Made by a program: the position numbers and the translations under genes. 64,000 nt of DNA from assembly GCA_032622095.1 (NCBI GenBank), contig CP136069.1:126067450-126131449 (forward strand), in the 5' to 3' direction. Source of the DNA: Siphonodentalium dalli. Taxonomy: Eukaryota > Mollusca > Scaphopoda > Gadilida > Siphonodentaliidae. Positions 1 to 11,242 of the stretch are shown in pieces (position 1 is the stretch's first letter; each line of letters starts with the position of its first letter). Under the pieces are notes generated by a model. That model was not told where the DNA came from and ran no database searches. It was given only the letters and a program-made list of their open reading frames with translations.

Positions 1-822
1 TTTTGAAACCTATGGGTGAGTGTCAGGTTAATAATTTCCAAGAATTGGAAAACTTGAGGCCGGTCTATGCTATAGGATTGTCAAATGTTCATGTTCATAT
101 TTCAAAAATGTTCTCACATCGGGCCTAACCATCGGCCGACCCGTGTGTTCTGTGTCCTTGCCAGTAGTTACTCGCTATTTAATTTAAGAAAAAATAGATC
201 GAGGTGTAAATTTGTGTGGTGTTATACCACTAGATGTTAAGATGTTTTAATCTCATACTGGGCCGAACCATCTTTTTCACCCCCCTCCCCCGCACGACAA
301 GTGGCCACAATATTACTGGTTCATTTGGAATAGTCTACCATCTGGTAGTCTGTCAGGGAACATTTGGGAAAAATCAAGGGGGTGGGGGTGCAAATTGATT
401 TACGCAAACTTATGAGTTTGGTGTGGTTCAATGGGGCGGGGTGCAGTTGGAAATTCCAAGGTGGAGACCACCCCAACGAAAACCCTCTAACCAAGTCTCG
501 AGTGCCAAATATCCCACACTCAACCAGGGGTGCCTCTCGCAACTTTAGTTTCTGCCCTCGGCATAGGCTTATTTGTTTCTTATCCGAGAATACAGTTCAC
601 CGGCGGCAATGTATTAACCATACTCTGAAATAAAACGCTTCCGTGACGATCACACAATAAAGTCGTGCTGCAAGTAAGACGATACTTGTATTGTAGAAAT
701 GATACGGAAGACCGATTGTCAAAAAATTCAACATCAAAATACACAGGGCAAGACTTATCGATCCAAACTGTGGAGTGTGTTTTCGTTGTGTATTTTTCGC
801 ATATACCCATGGTTATATATAA
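1..822. other. Gene-free flank with degenerate dispersed repeat motifs
   Basis: No coding exon could be supported. Short stretches (near 30-55, 120-150, 255-275 and 430-465) resemble the repeat family seen more clearly at 42108-42610, with motifs such as GGAAATTTCC and TGGTTCGGCCC. Open frames here are short and have no recognisable domain. Confidence 0.5.
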
Positions 823-907
823 ACGGGCTACGAGCATCTGACTGCTGGTTTATAAAATAAACCCACTCGGTGAATACGACCCCTGCAGTCAGATGCTCGT
901 AGCCCGT
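823..907. repeat. 23-bp perfect inverted repeat (hairpin)
   Basis: Bases 823-845 and 885-907 are perfect reverse complements, starting ACGGGCTACGAGC on the left, with a 39-base loop. It could be a small palindromic MITE remnant. No target duplication was identified. Confidence 0.85.
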
Positions 908-2015
908 AATCTTAAAAACGTACGGCCAAAGTTATACGTGTACATATCGAAGCCAAATCAAGGGTATAATGGTCCTTGGTAATGTTCGCTTGTGTCGGCA
1001 TTTTGGCCCACCCGGTTCCGGGGATCAACTTATGTCGATAAATATGTTAATTATTATTATTCGGACTACATTGTGTTCAGTATGCTACGGAAAGCCTTAT
1101 ATATGTATACAAATCATATAATTTATAAAATATTTATTCAGCGTGAAACAAAAAACTGAGAGCATTCACTGTTGCTAGTAGTCTATTTCTGATATGGTAT
1201 ATGATAAAGAACGTTCGTCTTGGTGAGCTATCATCGATTCGGTTTGCATTTCCTCGTGATCCGTGAATTTTTACAGAATACAATTACTGGAATACAATTT
1301 GGTGAACGTATACGATAGCATGAGAAGAACCTAAATAGGGGTAAGTAATTTAGTTCAATAGCCAATTTTAACACGCTAACATGTCGTAATTTGAAGAGCA
1401 TGCGAACTGCATGGTGTGTATATGCTTGCATGTGACTTTTGGACTGATATCCGGGCCCAACCGCGATGCTGTTCTATAGAACTTTGTTTTGGCGTCCAAT
1501 CCAATACAATCAATACAATGTTTGGCTATAGTCAATTCGCATGCATATGGGCGATATTGATTTCACGATAAATTACGCATTAAATAAAAACACACAAATG
1601 TCTTGCTATAGTTATGGGCTTACTATTATGGAGGGAAATCGTTGGATCAATGGTAATGTCGGGGTACATGCCAATTAAATAATCGAATGTCTCCATCCGC
1701 CCCCATGTTCAAAAGCTACATATCAAATCTCAGTGTACCCCCACTATTTCCAGATACATGTACAACTTATAATTTCTAGCGGGTTTCACGATTATATAGC
1801 TATTGGTATTCAATCTAAGTAACACGTGCCAAGCGATGTTATAGGATTATTATCAAAACGAGTATCCTGATATAATCTGAAGGGGGAGGCGGTAAGCCAA
1901 TGATTATATTGACAAAATAAAGGAGATATTCATAAATTGAGTGTTTTTTCTTTGAAGAGAAGTGTTTTAATAAAAAGAAAAGCTTTGTTTAAGAGCTATC
2001 TAATCGTGGACCCCG
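908..2015. other. Gene-free stretch
   Basis: AT-rich DNA without a supported exon, RNA gene or clear repeat. The longest open frame (66 codons, 1231-1431, minus) shows no domain, signal peptide or splice context. Confidence 0.5.
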
Positions 2016-2503
2016 ATTAAAGTCCCAATTAATTTTCGAGTCACCGATTATTTGTTTTATAGTGCCTTGATATACAGTATTAATAACAATCTATGCCATA
2101 CAGTATGAATAAAATACTATAATTCATCACCATTTGGAACATTTGTGTCTCAGAAGGTACCCATAGAGTAATAGAAAATAGCTGAAATCATAAAAAACAT
2201 TTCCCCCGTTAGCCCAGAATGCAACATAATTCAAACTATTGTTCATTTTCAATAGAACAGGAATAACTCTATATCTAAATATATAGAGTTATTCTCCTTC
2301 TATTGAAAATAATATACTTTGTGCAGAAACTTGAGCACATAACACACGTTGGATTCTCAACAAAAACAACATGTTCACATTTTACTACACCGAATAAGTT
2401 GAAAATACAATGTTTTGGAGCTTCCTCTTTCAAATGGTATATGATATGACATATATTTTATATAATGTGATCTGGTGGTTCGAAAAGTATGTGGGCCTTT
2501 AAG
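2016..2503. mobile_element. Dispersed MITE-like repeat, copy A (inverted relative to copy B)
   Basis: This stretch reads as the reverse complement of about 7234-7670. Shared landmarks are the GTGCCTTGATATAC end, CCATTTGGAAC, CAAAACATTG (as CAATGTTTTGG here), and the outer GGGCCTTTAA end. The two copies are diverged and differ by small insertions, so boundaries are approximate. It has no coding capacity. The termini share a CTTAATTT-like motif, suggesting weak terminal inverted repeats, but no clear target duplication was seen. Confidence 0.7.
2245..2310. repeat. 30-bp-arm palindrome inside repeat copy A
   Basis: Arms 2245-2274 and 2281-2310 match at 28 of 30 positions around a 6-base loop. 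Copy B keeps only the inner half (ATATATAGAGTTATT), so this copy either gained a palindromic segment or copy B lost one. Confidence 0.8.
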
Positions 2504-2888
2504 TATCTTTCGCTATGCAATCGTGTGCGTATCATGTGGCGGAATGTATCGGGAAGGTATAACGTCTATATAATGTCAGACCACGTGATTCTACACGATC
2601 GTTGTTTATATGCGACTGACTTGCGGGCGTGTGGCTATATGTACAGCATACATGTATATACCTGTAAACAAGCGGTGAAATTATATTTTAAATAATATTG
2701 TGCTAATTGTGTGATTGTGCATGCATGAATGTAACGTTGACGAAAGACTATTTTAATAACAGATGTTGATGTTGTGATATGTGGAGAAATGGGGTTGTCG
2801 TGGACTAACTGGCCCATGCAGTTTGAGGTGCGAAGAACGCATCAATACGGCATGATGTGATCATAAAACCGCAAAATACCGTACTGGA

Positions 2889-3359
2889 TTAACCCTTTAC
2901 CCAACAGAACGGCCCTGTGCCAATGCATTATCTTATATATGCGAGTCGACCATAGGTCGCCTCGCATATATAAGAGAATGCATTGGCTTAACACATATTA
3001 AAAATGTAAGAAAAAATTGTCAAAGAATGTAGAAAAATATTATAAAAATTGTTAAAAAATGTAAGAAAAAATTATAAAATTGTTAAAGAATGTAAGAAAA
3101 AATGGTAAAAAGTGTTAAAAAGATTTTTTTTTTAGGCCAATGCATTCTCTTATATATGAGAGGCGACCTATGGTCGACTCGCATATATAAGAGAATGCAT
3201 TGGCTAGGCATACCTGTAACCATCATGCACAATGTGGTCAATGAACCGGTTCCAATGATATCCATATTTGTATGGTGTTATTGAGACAGACCAAAGATAT
3301 TTTAGGCCGTTGAAGCTTTATTTGGGCGTTTTTGGCCGTTTTGTTGGGTAAAGGGTTAA
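2889..3359. mobile_element. piggyBac-like MITE 1 with TTAA target duplication
   Basis: TTAA at 2889-2892 and 3356-3359 flanks inverted termini CCCTTTACCCAACA...GGCC that match at 21 of 22 positions. TTAA target sites and CCY-type ends are hallmarks of the piggyBac superfamily. The 463-bp body has no ORF. It holds two copies of a roughly 70-bp near-perfect palindrome (about 2917-2985 and 3136-3205) whose asymmetric cores are in opposite orientation, separated by a degenerate A-rich tandem tract built on GTAAGAAAAAATT. A related element lies at 22901-23147. Confidence 0.85.
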
Positions 3360-3455
3360 ATCTCAATGTGCCATTCTGATCGATACATGGCCATTTCGTT
3401 AAAAAATGGGACAATAGAAGCGGAAACTCTCTAACATAGTCATATTAACACTCAC

Positions 3456-3555
3456 CCGAATCCCTGTAGCTGATGCGGCCATTGTAACAAGAAGAATGCA
3501 CCTCTGCCACTATAAAGATTGATACAAGAAGCGACACAAGAACCAACGAATTCAT
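3456..3555 (-). CDS. Candidate first coding exon of a secreted Cys-containing protein
   Basis: Read on the minus strand, the ATG at 3555 opens a 33-codon segment beginning MNSLVLVSLLVSIFIV, a textbook signal peptide with an h-region of about 15 residues. A likely cleavage after VHS is followed by SCYNGRISYRDSG. The exon ends at a consensus donor (CGG|GTGAGTG) in phase 1, the usual phase after signal-peptide exons in shuffled secreted proteins. The CYNGR...Y.DSG pattern resembles the opening of von Willebrand factor C domains, but 14 residues are too few to assign a family. An upstream in-frame Met would add 31 residues lacking signal character, so the later start is preferred. A TATA-like box lies about 94 bases upstream. 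Downstream exons would lie below 3445, beyond the MITE at 2889-3359; none was recognised. Confidence 0.5.
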
Positions 3556-3648
3556 ATTGTTGGATTTGGAACTATAATCTGGAACTACAGGCGAGTTGTG
3601 TCTCCTGGACTGGAACGACGAATGTAGAAAATTGGTTACCGGAGACAC

Positions 3649-3655
3649 TTAAATA
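3649..3655 (-). promoter_or_regulatory. TATA-like element upstream of the secretory exon
   Basis: The minus strand reads GGATATTTAAGTG. TATTTAA lies about 94 bases before the proposed ATG, which would put a start site near 3620-3625 and give a 5' leader of about 70 bases. It sits at the edge of the minisatellite that begins at 3660. This rests on motif and spacing only. Confidence 0.3.
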
Positions 3656-3659
3656 TCCA

Positions 3660-3884
3660 CAGGATTCTGGAAACTAAATGTCAGGGTATGTCAGGTTTGA
3701 TTCTGGAAACTAAATGTCACTGGGGTATGTCAGGTTTGATTCTTGAAACTAAATGTCAGGGTATGTCAGGTTTGATTCTGGGAACTAAATGCCAGGGTAT
3801 GTCAGGTTTGATTCTGGGAACTAAATGCCAGGGTATGTCAGGTTTGGTTCTGGAGAAATAAATGTCAAGGTATATCAGATTTTA
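3660..3884. repeat. Minisatellite, about 6 units of 38-42 bp
   Basis: Successive units read GATTCTGGAAACTAAATG, then TCAGGGTATGTCAGG. Units differ by single substitutions and one 4-base insertion (TCACTGGGG), and the last unit is the most diverged. The array lies directly upstream of the minus-strand secretory exon, at the position of its promoter. Confidence 0.9.
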
Positions 3885-3942
3885 TGTATATATTTGAAAT
3901 TCAAATTGCGGCGCGTGAAAATTATAATTATATATATATAAA

Positions 3943-3962
3943 GGATAGGATAGGATAGGATA
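3943..3962 (-). repeat. 3' terminal microsatellite tail of LINE 1
   Basis: Four tandem GGATA units on the plus strand (TATCC on the element strand) adjoin an eight-base T run. CR1-like LINEs commonly end in a short tandem repeat rather than poly(A), so this is taken as the element's 3' terminus. Confidence 0.7.
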
Positions 3963-4026
3963 TTTTTTTTCAATATACACATATTAATGAATAATACATT
4001 TGACAAATACTATATTGTATATTCGA

Positions 4027-4068
4027 GGGGGTGGCATAGTCAGACTAGACTGTCTTACTGCCACCCCC
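4027..4068 (-). other. 3' UTR stem-loop of LINE 1
   Basis: GGGGGTGGCA (4027-4036) and TGCCACCCCC (4059-4068) form a perfect 10-bp stem around a 22-base loop. It lies between the last coding codon and the microsatellite tail. LINE reverse transcriptases often recognise a 3' UTR stem-loop to start target-primed reverse transcription; that role here is inferred from position. Confidence 0.65.
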
Positions 4069-4310
4069 TTAAAGAAGAAAAGATGTTACGATAGGCGGTC
4101 AAGATTTCTTGTACAATGCACGGCTATATAATTATGTATCACACAATGGTTGCATTTAACTGGATTATATACATGGAGGGTATACGTCTAGATAAATCGC
4201 TTATTGGTTAATCGATGGTTTGTCTCTTTCTTTTGTCAGTGGGATGTTCCTTGAAAGTCGAGTAGGAATATGCTGAGTGAGGTTGATGATTGCGATATTG
4301 GGGAAGTCAC

Positions 4311-5780
4311 TTATTGACGAGCTACCACACAGTCGGGACATCTTTGATTGTTGCATTTAATTGTTGCAGCATATTTTGTAATGCCATCGGCATGTAAACG
4401 CCGTTTGAATGTGTGTCTGGATTGGTATGATGTAAATTCGTTATCTAAATTGTTCCATATAGTTGGAAAAGAATGGAATGGTAGTTGTTGGGACCAAGAT
4501 GTTCTTGGTTTTTTTTTAAATAGTGGGTGCTTTTGCCGGGTTTCTGGTCCGGTTTTGCGTTTGGTAAACATGTCGGTGAATGATTCTATTAAGCGCATAT
4601 GATACCAATCATGCATGAAAACAGCCGCTTGTACTTTGTGGATGTCGTAGATGTTGAGTATATTTTCTTTTTTAAAGAGAGGTTATGTGTGGCTTCTATA
4701 TTTCTTATTACATAAAACTCGCATCGCGCGTTTTTGAAGCATGAAAATTTATTTGACCGCAGGGACGTGTCCCCATATTTGAATACCGTAAACGAGATGG
4801 CTTTGTATTAGAGCATAATATAATGTTTTAAGTGCGTTACCAGGAAAGAAGTGTTTAACTTTATTGATGTGGTATATGGCATTCACCATTTTAGAACAAA
4901 CAGAGGACACATGTTTTTTGAAAGTCAGGTTTTCATCTATATGGATTCCTAAGAATTTTGTGGAGGATTCGTGCACAAGATTTCCTACCTTGTTTAGTTC
5001 TGTATTATTTAAGTAAACCTTTATAAAGTTCCATTTATCATCATTGTTCTCTGGGTGTATTAGCATATAGTTGCTTTTTTTAGTATTGATCACTAACTTA
5101 TTGCTGCAGCACCAAGCAAATATGTTGCGTAACTCATTATTCACATAACTTTCCACAAGGATGCCATCTTTTCCACCAGTTACTAGAGTCGTATCGTCCG
5201 CGTATGATAAGATATCCATGGTTGTCGAATTTGACATATCGTTAACGTATATTAAGAAAATTATCGGTCCCAGAATTTATCCCTGGGGCACTCCACACGT
5301 CACTTCCGTTAATTTAGATTTAATACCATTGAGTTCAACATATTGCCTTCTATTTTGCAGATAGCTCTGAAACCATGAGTATGCTGTGCCTCGTATACCA
5401 TAGTGATCTAGTTTATGGAGTAAAATATCGTGATTTATCGTGTCAAATGCTTTTGAGAGGTCGAGAAATAGAGCTAAAGTGGAATCTCTTGTCATTTTGT
5501 CATTATTTGAGACAACTTGATCGAGGAGGTGTAATACAGGATGGAAGGTTGAATGATTAGGACGGAAGCCGTATTGGTGTTTATAGAGTATGTTTTGTTC
5601 ATTTAAGAAGTCTAATAATCGTTTATGCATTATTTTTTCGAGAAGTTTAGAGATAGCTGGAAGAATGCTGATAGGTCTGTAGTTGGAAATTTCATGAGTG
5701 ATATTATTTTTTGGGATCGGGACTACTTTAGAAGATTTCATATGCTTGGTCGACACTTCTACAAGATGTAACGGAGTCAA
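4311..5780 (-). pseudogene. Reverse transcriptase of LINE 1 (broken)
   Basis: One continuous frame on the minus strand encodes a LINE reverse transcriptase interrupted by stops at 5277-5279, 4749-4751 and 4683-4685. Visible motifs in order: NYRPISILPAISKLLEKIMH (fingers), QYGFRPNHST, LALFLDLSKAFDTINHD (first catalytic Asp), CGVPQG, where the first stop falls, then after the stop ILGPIIFLIYVND and the catalytic box SYADDTTLV, then thumb sequence ending LVYGIQIWG. After two more stops the frame continues with a basic C-terminal region ending NNQRCPDCVVARQ. The first stop falls between PQG and ILGP, where the family usually has Ser, consistent with one point mutation. The frame joins the upstream endonuclease only by frameshift. 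Confidence 0.9.
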
Positions 5781-6754
5781 AGGTACAAGATTTAAAAAGA
5801 TTTTTGAATCTAATTATGTTATCAGGACTAAAACTTCTTTGATTAGTGATAGTTTCGTTATTATTGGGGCTGTTTTGTCTCTTTTGGTTAGATTCTGAAT
5901 AAAATATGCCGAAGTGATCGGATACATCGCATGTGATTATACCAGATTTACATTCGCCTTGTCGATTATTGGTATATATATTATCGATAAGAGTTGCTGA
6001 ATGATCAGTCATTCGAGTGGGTTTAGTTATCCTTGACACGAATCCTCTTGTGAAAATGTTATTTATGAAATCATTCGTTTTTGTATGCGAGTTTGAAATT
6101 GAGGAGGTCAATATTAAAGTCTCCTGATATATATGATTTGTGGTTATTAATTTTTTCTAGAATATCGTCAAATTTTTTCAAAAATTGATCAATGTTGGCC
6201 TTTGGTGCGGTATTTGGTCTGTAAACGCAGCCGATTATCCGAGAGTCATTTTTTCCTGGGTTAATTTCCACGAATATTGTTTCTATCACGTGTGGAATAA
6301 ATTCACTAAGGTCGGGTCGATTTTTATAGTGGATTGATTCATTTATGTAAAGGCATACACCACCTCTACCATCATCGTCATCATCTCTACACTTGAATTC
6401 CATAGGGTGATATCCCGGTATTTGAAAGTGTGATGCTTGCCGTATTTTTAATGTTTCCGTTAAAGCTATAACGTCGAATGAATTATTATTCGACTTTAAG
6501 TCGCACAGGAGATTACACAATGAATCGAAATTCACGTTAATGCTTCGACAGTTGAGGCTGAATATTGAAAATTTAGATTTTTTATTTGGTTGATCTATAG
6601 CATGTGATGGTGAAATGTATGCACATTCATTGCAGGTATTAATAGCAGAATTAAAATAATCGTCATTTTCCTGTTCCGTTTCGTTCCATTTCACTGTAAA
6701 GTTATATTCATCAGAATCCCGAACCTCACTCAGATTTACGTTATGTGTAGCCAT
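5728..6754 (-). pseudogene. Endonuclease domain of LINE 1 (frameshifted)
   Basis: This is the N-terminal half of ORF2, an APE-like nuclease that would nick target DNA. The first segment (6754 to about 6071) shows FSLNCRSI, the catalytic Glu in ALTETL, RGGVCLYI, GCVYRPN and SGDFNIDLL. A frameshift near 6071-6111 leads to the second segment (6111 to 5728), with LIDNIYTN and the terminal SDHFGIF box containing the catalytic His. A second frameshift separates it from the reverse transcriptase. A proline/asparagine-rich leader of about 60 residues, including CNECAYISP, precedes the nuclease and is of unknown function. Confidence 0.85.
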
Positions 6755-7233
6755 GGATATGACCTATAATGGAATGAATGAAATATATGCCCTCCACTTC
6801 AGAATGACTTAAAAATGAAAGTATGAATATGTATAGTCCGTGCATTGTTACAAGAGCTAACCGTAATATGAAGTACATATTATTTTAATGATGTGTTGTA
6901 TAAATGTAGTTACACCTAATTGACTTGCTAAATACTGCAAATTACTATGTATGTGACAGTCATTATATGCCTCGACATCTTGTTTATAATTGTGATATCA
7001 TGCAATTGTGATCTCAATAGAACAAATTGCTCCGGTCAGAACAAGTGCAGTGACAATTATTGTCATGAAATCGTTATTCTTTATATAAGTGAATGGTTAT
7101 CTTCATTCGAGCATTATAAACTAAGTTATGTATGGGAGATGACTCATCCGGTTTGATTCCAGTTGGTCAAAAATTTCTTTAGGCAATACACAGCAAAGGC
7201 AAATGGGAACTATTTTCAATCAATATCATTGTT
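6755..7233. other. Stretch upstream of LINE 1 with no assigned gene
   Basis: It could contain the LINE 5' UTR, but no sequence feature proves this. A 69-codon plus-strand frame (6947-7156) begins with a hydrophobic leader followed by five closely spaced Cys; see findings. Nothing else is seen. Confidence 0.4.
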
Positions 7234-7670
7234 AAAGGCCCACTTAATTTCCGAACCCCCCAGATTACATTATATGAAATATATGCCATATTATATACCA
7301 TTTTAAATAGAAAGCTCCAAAACATTGTATTATCAACTTATCCGGTGCAATAAACTGTGAACATGTTGTTTGTATTAGGTACCGACGTGTTTTTGTGCTT
7401 AAGTTTCATCTGGATTGTACTGCAAAGTACACTAAGGGAAATAACTCTATATATTAGTTTGAATTGTGTTGCATTATGGGAGCGAGACGGGGGAAATGTT
7501 TCTATGATTTCTACTATTTTCTATTACTCTATATGCACCTTCTGAGACACCGACGTTCCAAATGGTGATGAATTATAGTATTTTAATCATATTGTATGGC
7601 ATATATATAGCTTGTTATTAATACTGTATATCAAGGCACTATAAAAAAATTAAGACCCACATCAATAACT
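7234..7670. mobile_element. Dispersed MITE-like repeat, copy B
   Basis: Inverted and diverged copy of 2016-2503. It begins TTAAAGGCCCACTTAATTT and ends with CAAGGCACTATAAAAAAATT. A 62-codon open frame inside it (7357-7545) lies in repeat sequence and is not credited as a gene. The pair brackets LINE 1 and the secretory exon at about 5 kb spacing. Confidence 0.7.
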
Positions 7671-8619
7671 AATGCATGTTGAGAAGATTAAAATATGGCA
7701 CGCTCTTTATTATTAACTGATATATATACTTAGGCTGGAGGGGTAAGGTTACTATACGTTTTCAGATGTTTGCAGCTTTCGACCAGGAAGTAGTCGATTC
7801 AACAAGCGACGTTGAGTGCGCGCAAATAAATGGACACAAGAGTCGCAAAAACAATGACAGACGGCAACTAGATAGCAATATTCATTCAATAACAGTTATA
7901 TCAACCTTGAGACGAAAATAATTCATTAAAATGTACTTGTAACCTGGGCCTTTTTGTGATACTTAACAACGAATGGACAGAAGCGTTGCGAAGTGATTTG
8001 CGATTCCTGGGCTAAACACGGCATGGCTTGTAAGTGGTATTTGATCATCCACACCTTCAATATGTGAGCCGATAAGTGTAGGTTTACACATTGGAAAATT
8101 CGTCTGGTATCTATTTACAGGTATTTTGACACGAAAGGCTATAATGTGGCAGAAAACGAACGCAAAAATGCGTATAAAATGTACAAGTAAACTATACGTA
8201 CGTGCGAAGAGAAACCTCTGCATGTAGTTCCACCAGCAGCGATGTTACCGTTAATTTGCCTGTAAATAGCATGCTACTATCTCGCAGGAATCCATCATAA
8301 AGGTGATTGAAGACAAATGTTAGTAGCAGCGCTGCATGGGGAACTACATAATGTGCACTTCTTGTGCCATTATCTTTGGTAAATATGCATTATATTCCCA
8401 TGTTGCTGTGCATATTCTAGCAACATATGGTTTTCTATGACGACATGCAAAAACCGTGCAAACTTATCACTGATAATTTACATATGAACGTACCGAATTG
8501 CTTTATTCTCTGATCCAATTAAATAACATGAATGGATATTGAGAAAGCGAAATTATATACATAAGATGGACAGAATAACGAAAAGTATTTATATACAAAA
8601 TATACAGTGACCTCCCAAA
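7671..8619. other. Gene-free stretch
   Basis: No supported exon or repeat. An 86-codon minus-strand frame (7963-8223) has a hydrophobic start but no splice context, domain or compositional support. Confidence 0.45.
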
Positions 8620-8913
8620 CGTCTTCATCGTCACCTCTATCTTCATCTTCATCAACATCATCATCATTATCATCGTCGTACTCGTCGTCGTTGTCGACTT
8701 CGTTGTTGTTGTCATCGTCGTCATCACCATCGTCGTCATTATTATTGGAACATCATCATCATCATCATCATCATCATCGACATAATCATCATTAGCGTTC
8801 CATCATCATCGTCATCATCATAAGCTTCATCATCATCATCATCATCGTCGTCGTCGTCGCCCTTCTTGTTAACACTTATCATGTGGTCGCCATCATAATA
8901 GCTTCATCGTCAT

Positions 8914-8948
<35 letters not shown>

Positions 8949-9000
8949 CCACCATTCACAACAACAACAACTAAAACAACAACAACAACCACAACTATGT
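8620..9000. repeat. Compound (CAT)n / (CAA)n microsatellite
   Basis: Impure ATC/TCG triplet runs dominate 8630-8960 and pass into CAA/ACA runs (8950-8995) that stop next to the last codon of LINE 2. On that element's strand the repeat would be its 3' tail, replacing the 3' UTR that the related fragment at 32775 retains. Open frames of poly-Ser or poly-Met/Thr across it are artefacts of the repeat. Confidence 0.9.
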
Positions 9001-9003
9001 ACT

Positions 9004-11203
9004 TTAATCACTGGCATCCAACTTAAGGTTAATCAGTCGGATAAAAGAGCAGAGTCTACGTAAGGAAATTACGTCTTTCAAATTTAGTATGTCGTCTAGA
9101 ATATCAATAGTCGCGTGTTCTGTACTTGTAAATTTCTTAAGCATGAACCGATTTATAGCCTCATCTAAACATTCACATTCCATCAAATAATGCATTTCAT
9201 CTCCAAGTTGACGTTTATGGCACAGGGGACACAATCTACGAAGTACAGTTGTTTCGTTCCAATGTCCTTTCTCTACTGGCAGATGGTGGTTACTAGTTCT
9301 GAATTGACAGAGAGTTATTCTATTCTTTGTATCCAAACAGTTCAGGTATCTTTCGAAATGTATGTCATGTTTAAAAATCTTATAAGTGTTACCTCTGCTA
9401 GAATTTTCTATATCAGATAACCAGATGGTTCGGAAATTTACTATTTAAACTGCATTTGAAATATGGTGTTAATTTTTCTGGACATGAAATATTCTCCATG
9501 TTCCACAGATGAATCTGTCCACAATCTGTTAGGATGTTCTTTATTTTTTCTATCCACTGAAATTTCACTGACGAAGCATCGCATACTTTCAGGGATAGTA
9601 AATACAAAAGTTTGCAAAATCTGTTCTGGTTCATATTCTTAATTTTCATTCAATATTTCACAATACGCAAGTTGATTGTGTTTCAATAGGCAACCTACCG
9701 CTCTCGCCATATAACATATAATTGGGGGTAGACGACCTCAGATGGAGAACATGTCTTATAAATGTTCTGTGTATAACTTCAAACATATCATTATTCCCTG
9801 ATCCCCATACCTCGCAACAATACAGCATGATTGGCAACACTTGGGCGTCAAACAATTCAAAGTTATTTTTAATTGACAAGCAGTGTGTTCTCGATTTTGA
9901 AATAATGGAATACATTGCCATAGTTGCTTTATTCAGCAAAGTCTTTTTTGCACCCGAGTACGAGCCTGATTTTGTATGAATAATTCCAAGATAGTTAAAG
10001 TTCTTGACTACTTCAATTTTCTGACCTTTGTATGTAAATGTCCTATTTTTAGGCAAGCTTCGTTTAGAAATCAACAGTATTTTGGTTTTCTCAATGTTGA
10101 CATTTAACTTCCACTTCTCGCAATACCTTTGAAAGCTACTAAGTGCTTTCTGCAAATGTAACGGTGTTTCCGCCATAAGTACGGTGTCATCTGCGTATAA
10201 CATTATGAATAGTTTGACATATGTCTGCAAATTTCTATACCCCGTGACATTTTGGACAAACCTCGGAGACTGTCCGAGTTGAGAAAATCCTCAAGATCAT
10301 TTAGGTAAAGTGAAAACAGCAGGGGTGATAGGTTTACGCCTTGTCGTACGCCAGACACACATGGGAAACAATCGGATGTTGTATTACCCATACGAACTTT
10401 CGACTTAATGTTTGTGTACATGTTTCTAACAACCGCGAGTAGCTTTCCGTTTACGCCATTACTCAGGAGTTTGTGCCATAGCCCTTTCCTCCATACCTTA
10501 TCAAATGCTTTCTCGAAATCAATGAATGCGCACTAAATATTCCTATTAAGTGCCTTTGTAATTTCCGTTAACATATGTCAAACAAATATGTTATCTGTTG
10601 TTGAATAGCCTTTTCTAAAACCCGCCTGGTTCTCACGGAGAACCTCATTTTCTTCAATATAAGAATACAATCTATTCGAAAGAATCTTTGTAAACAATTT
10701 GCCAAAGCAGCTCAAAAGAGTGATAGGTCTATAGTTTTTTGGATCTCCCTTGTTACCTTTCTTCTTATAGAGCGGAATGATAGTTCCAATTCCGCATATG
10801 TCTGGTACACAGCCTGATTCGAAAACTAAATTAAATGTTTTACAATATATGTCGATAAGGGTGTCAGAGGATGCCTTGATATATTCATTTTTAATTCCGT
10901 CATCGCCAGGGGACTTATTGTTTTTAAACTCTTGATAGCTAACATGACTTCTTCTTTGTTTATTGGTCGATTTAGTTGGTCGTTTGTGTTACTTGTCTCA
11001 ATGTTCATACATGTATCTAAGTCATCTGTGGTTGATTCAGAATTAAGTAATCGGAAATGTTCTTCAAATTTGTCTATGTCAACTGAGTTATTTGATACTA
11101 TATCTCGCTTATTAAGATTAGACCAGAATTTTCTTGAGTTTTCTATTTTTAGTTTTGATAATTCACGTGTGATATTCTCCCTATGTATTGCTATTGCATG
11201 CAT
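9004..11203 (-). pseudogene. Reverse transcriptase and zinc knuckle of LINE 2 (broken)
   Basis: In order on the minus strand: KLKIENSRKFWSNLNKRD linker; a frameshift near 10915; fingers motifs KKKGNKGDPKNYRPITLLS and ENQAGFRKGYSTTDN; CAFIDFEKAFDKVW with a catalytic Asp; GVRQGVNLSPLLFSLYLND; a frameshift near 10210-10230; the catalytic box MLYADDTVLMAE; NYLGIIHTKSGSYSGAK; LPIMLYCCEVWGSGN; then, after another break, LSDIENSSRGNTYKIFKHDI and the terminal knuckle RLCPLCHKRQLGDEMHYLME. The C-terminal phrase FRTSNHHLPVEKGHWNE is shared with the fragment at 32775 (FRTCNHQLPIEKGRWN), showing the same family. At least three frameshifts and further stops were counted. Confidence 0.88.
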
Positions 11204-11242
11204 TGTCCATTTCTCGTTTGTATCCCCTACTCATTCCAAGCA

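Larger units (their letters stand above)
3943..6754 (-). mobile_element. Decayed non-LTR retrotransposon (LINE 1)
   Basis: On the minus strand this is an apurinic-type endonuclease, then reverse transcriptase, then a short C-terminal region, a 3' UTR with a 10-bp stem-loop, and a tail of four TATCC repeats following an A-run. The domain order and microsatellite tail fit the CR1/Jockey group of LINEs; the exact clade cannot be fixed by eye. No ORF1 was recognised upstream, so the copy is either 5'-truncated near 6754 or belongs to an ORF1-less family. It carries two frameshifts and three in-frame stops, so it is dead. Confidence 0.88.

Noticed and set aside
8503-8795. Poly-Ser and poly-Met/Thr frames on both strands
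   Set aside because: Produced by the (CAT)n microsatellite; no independent coding evidence.
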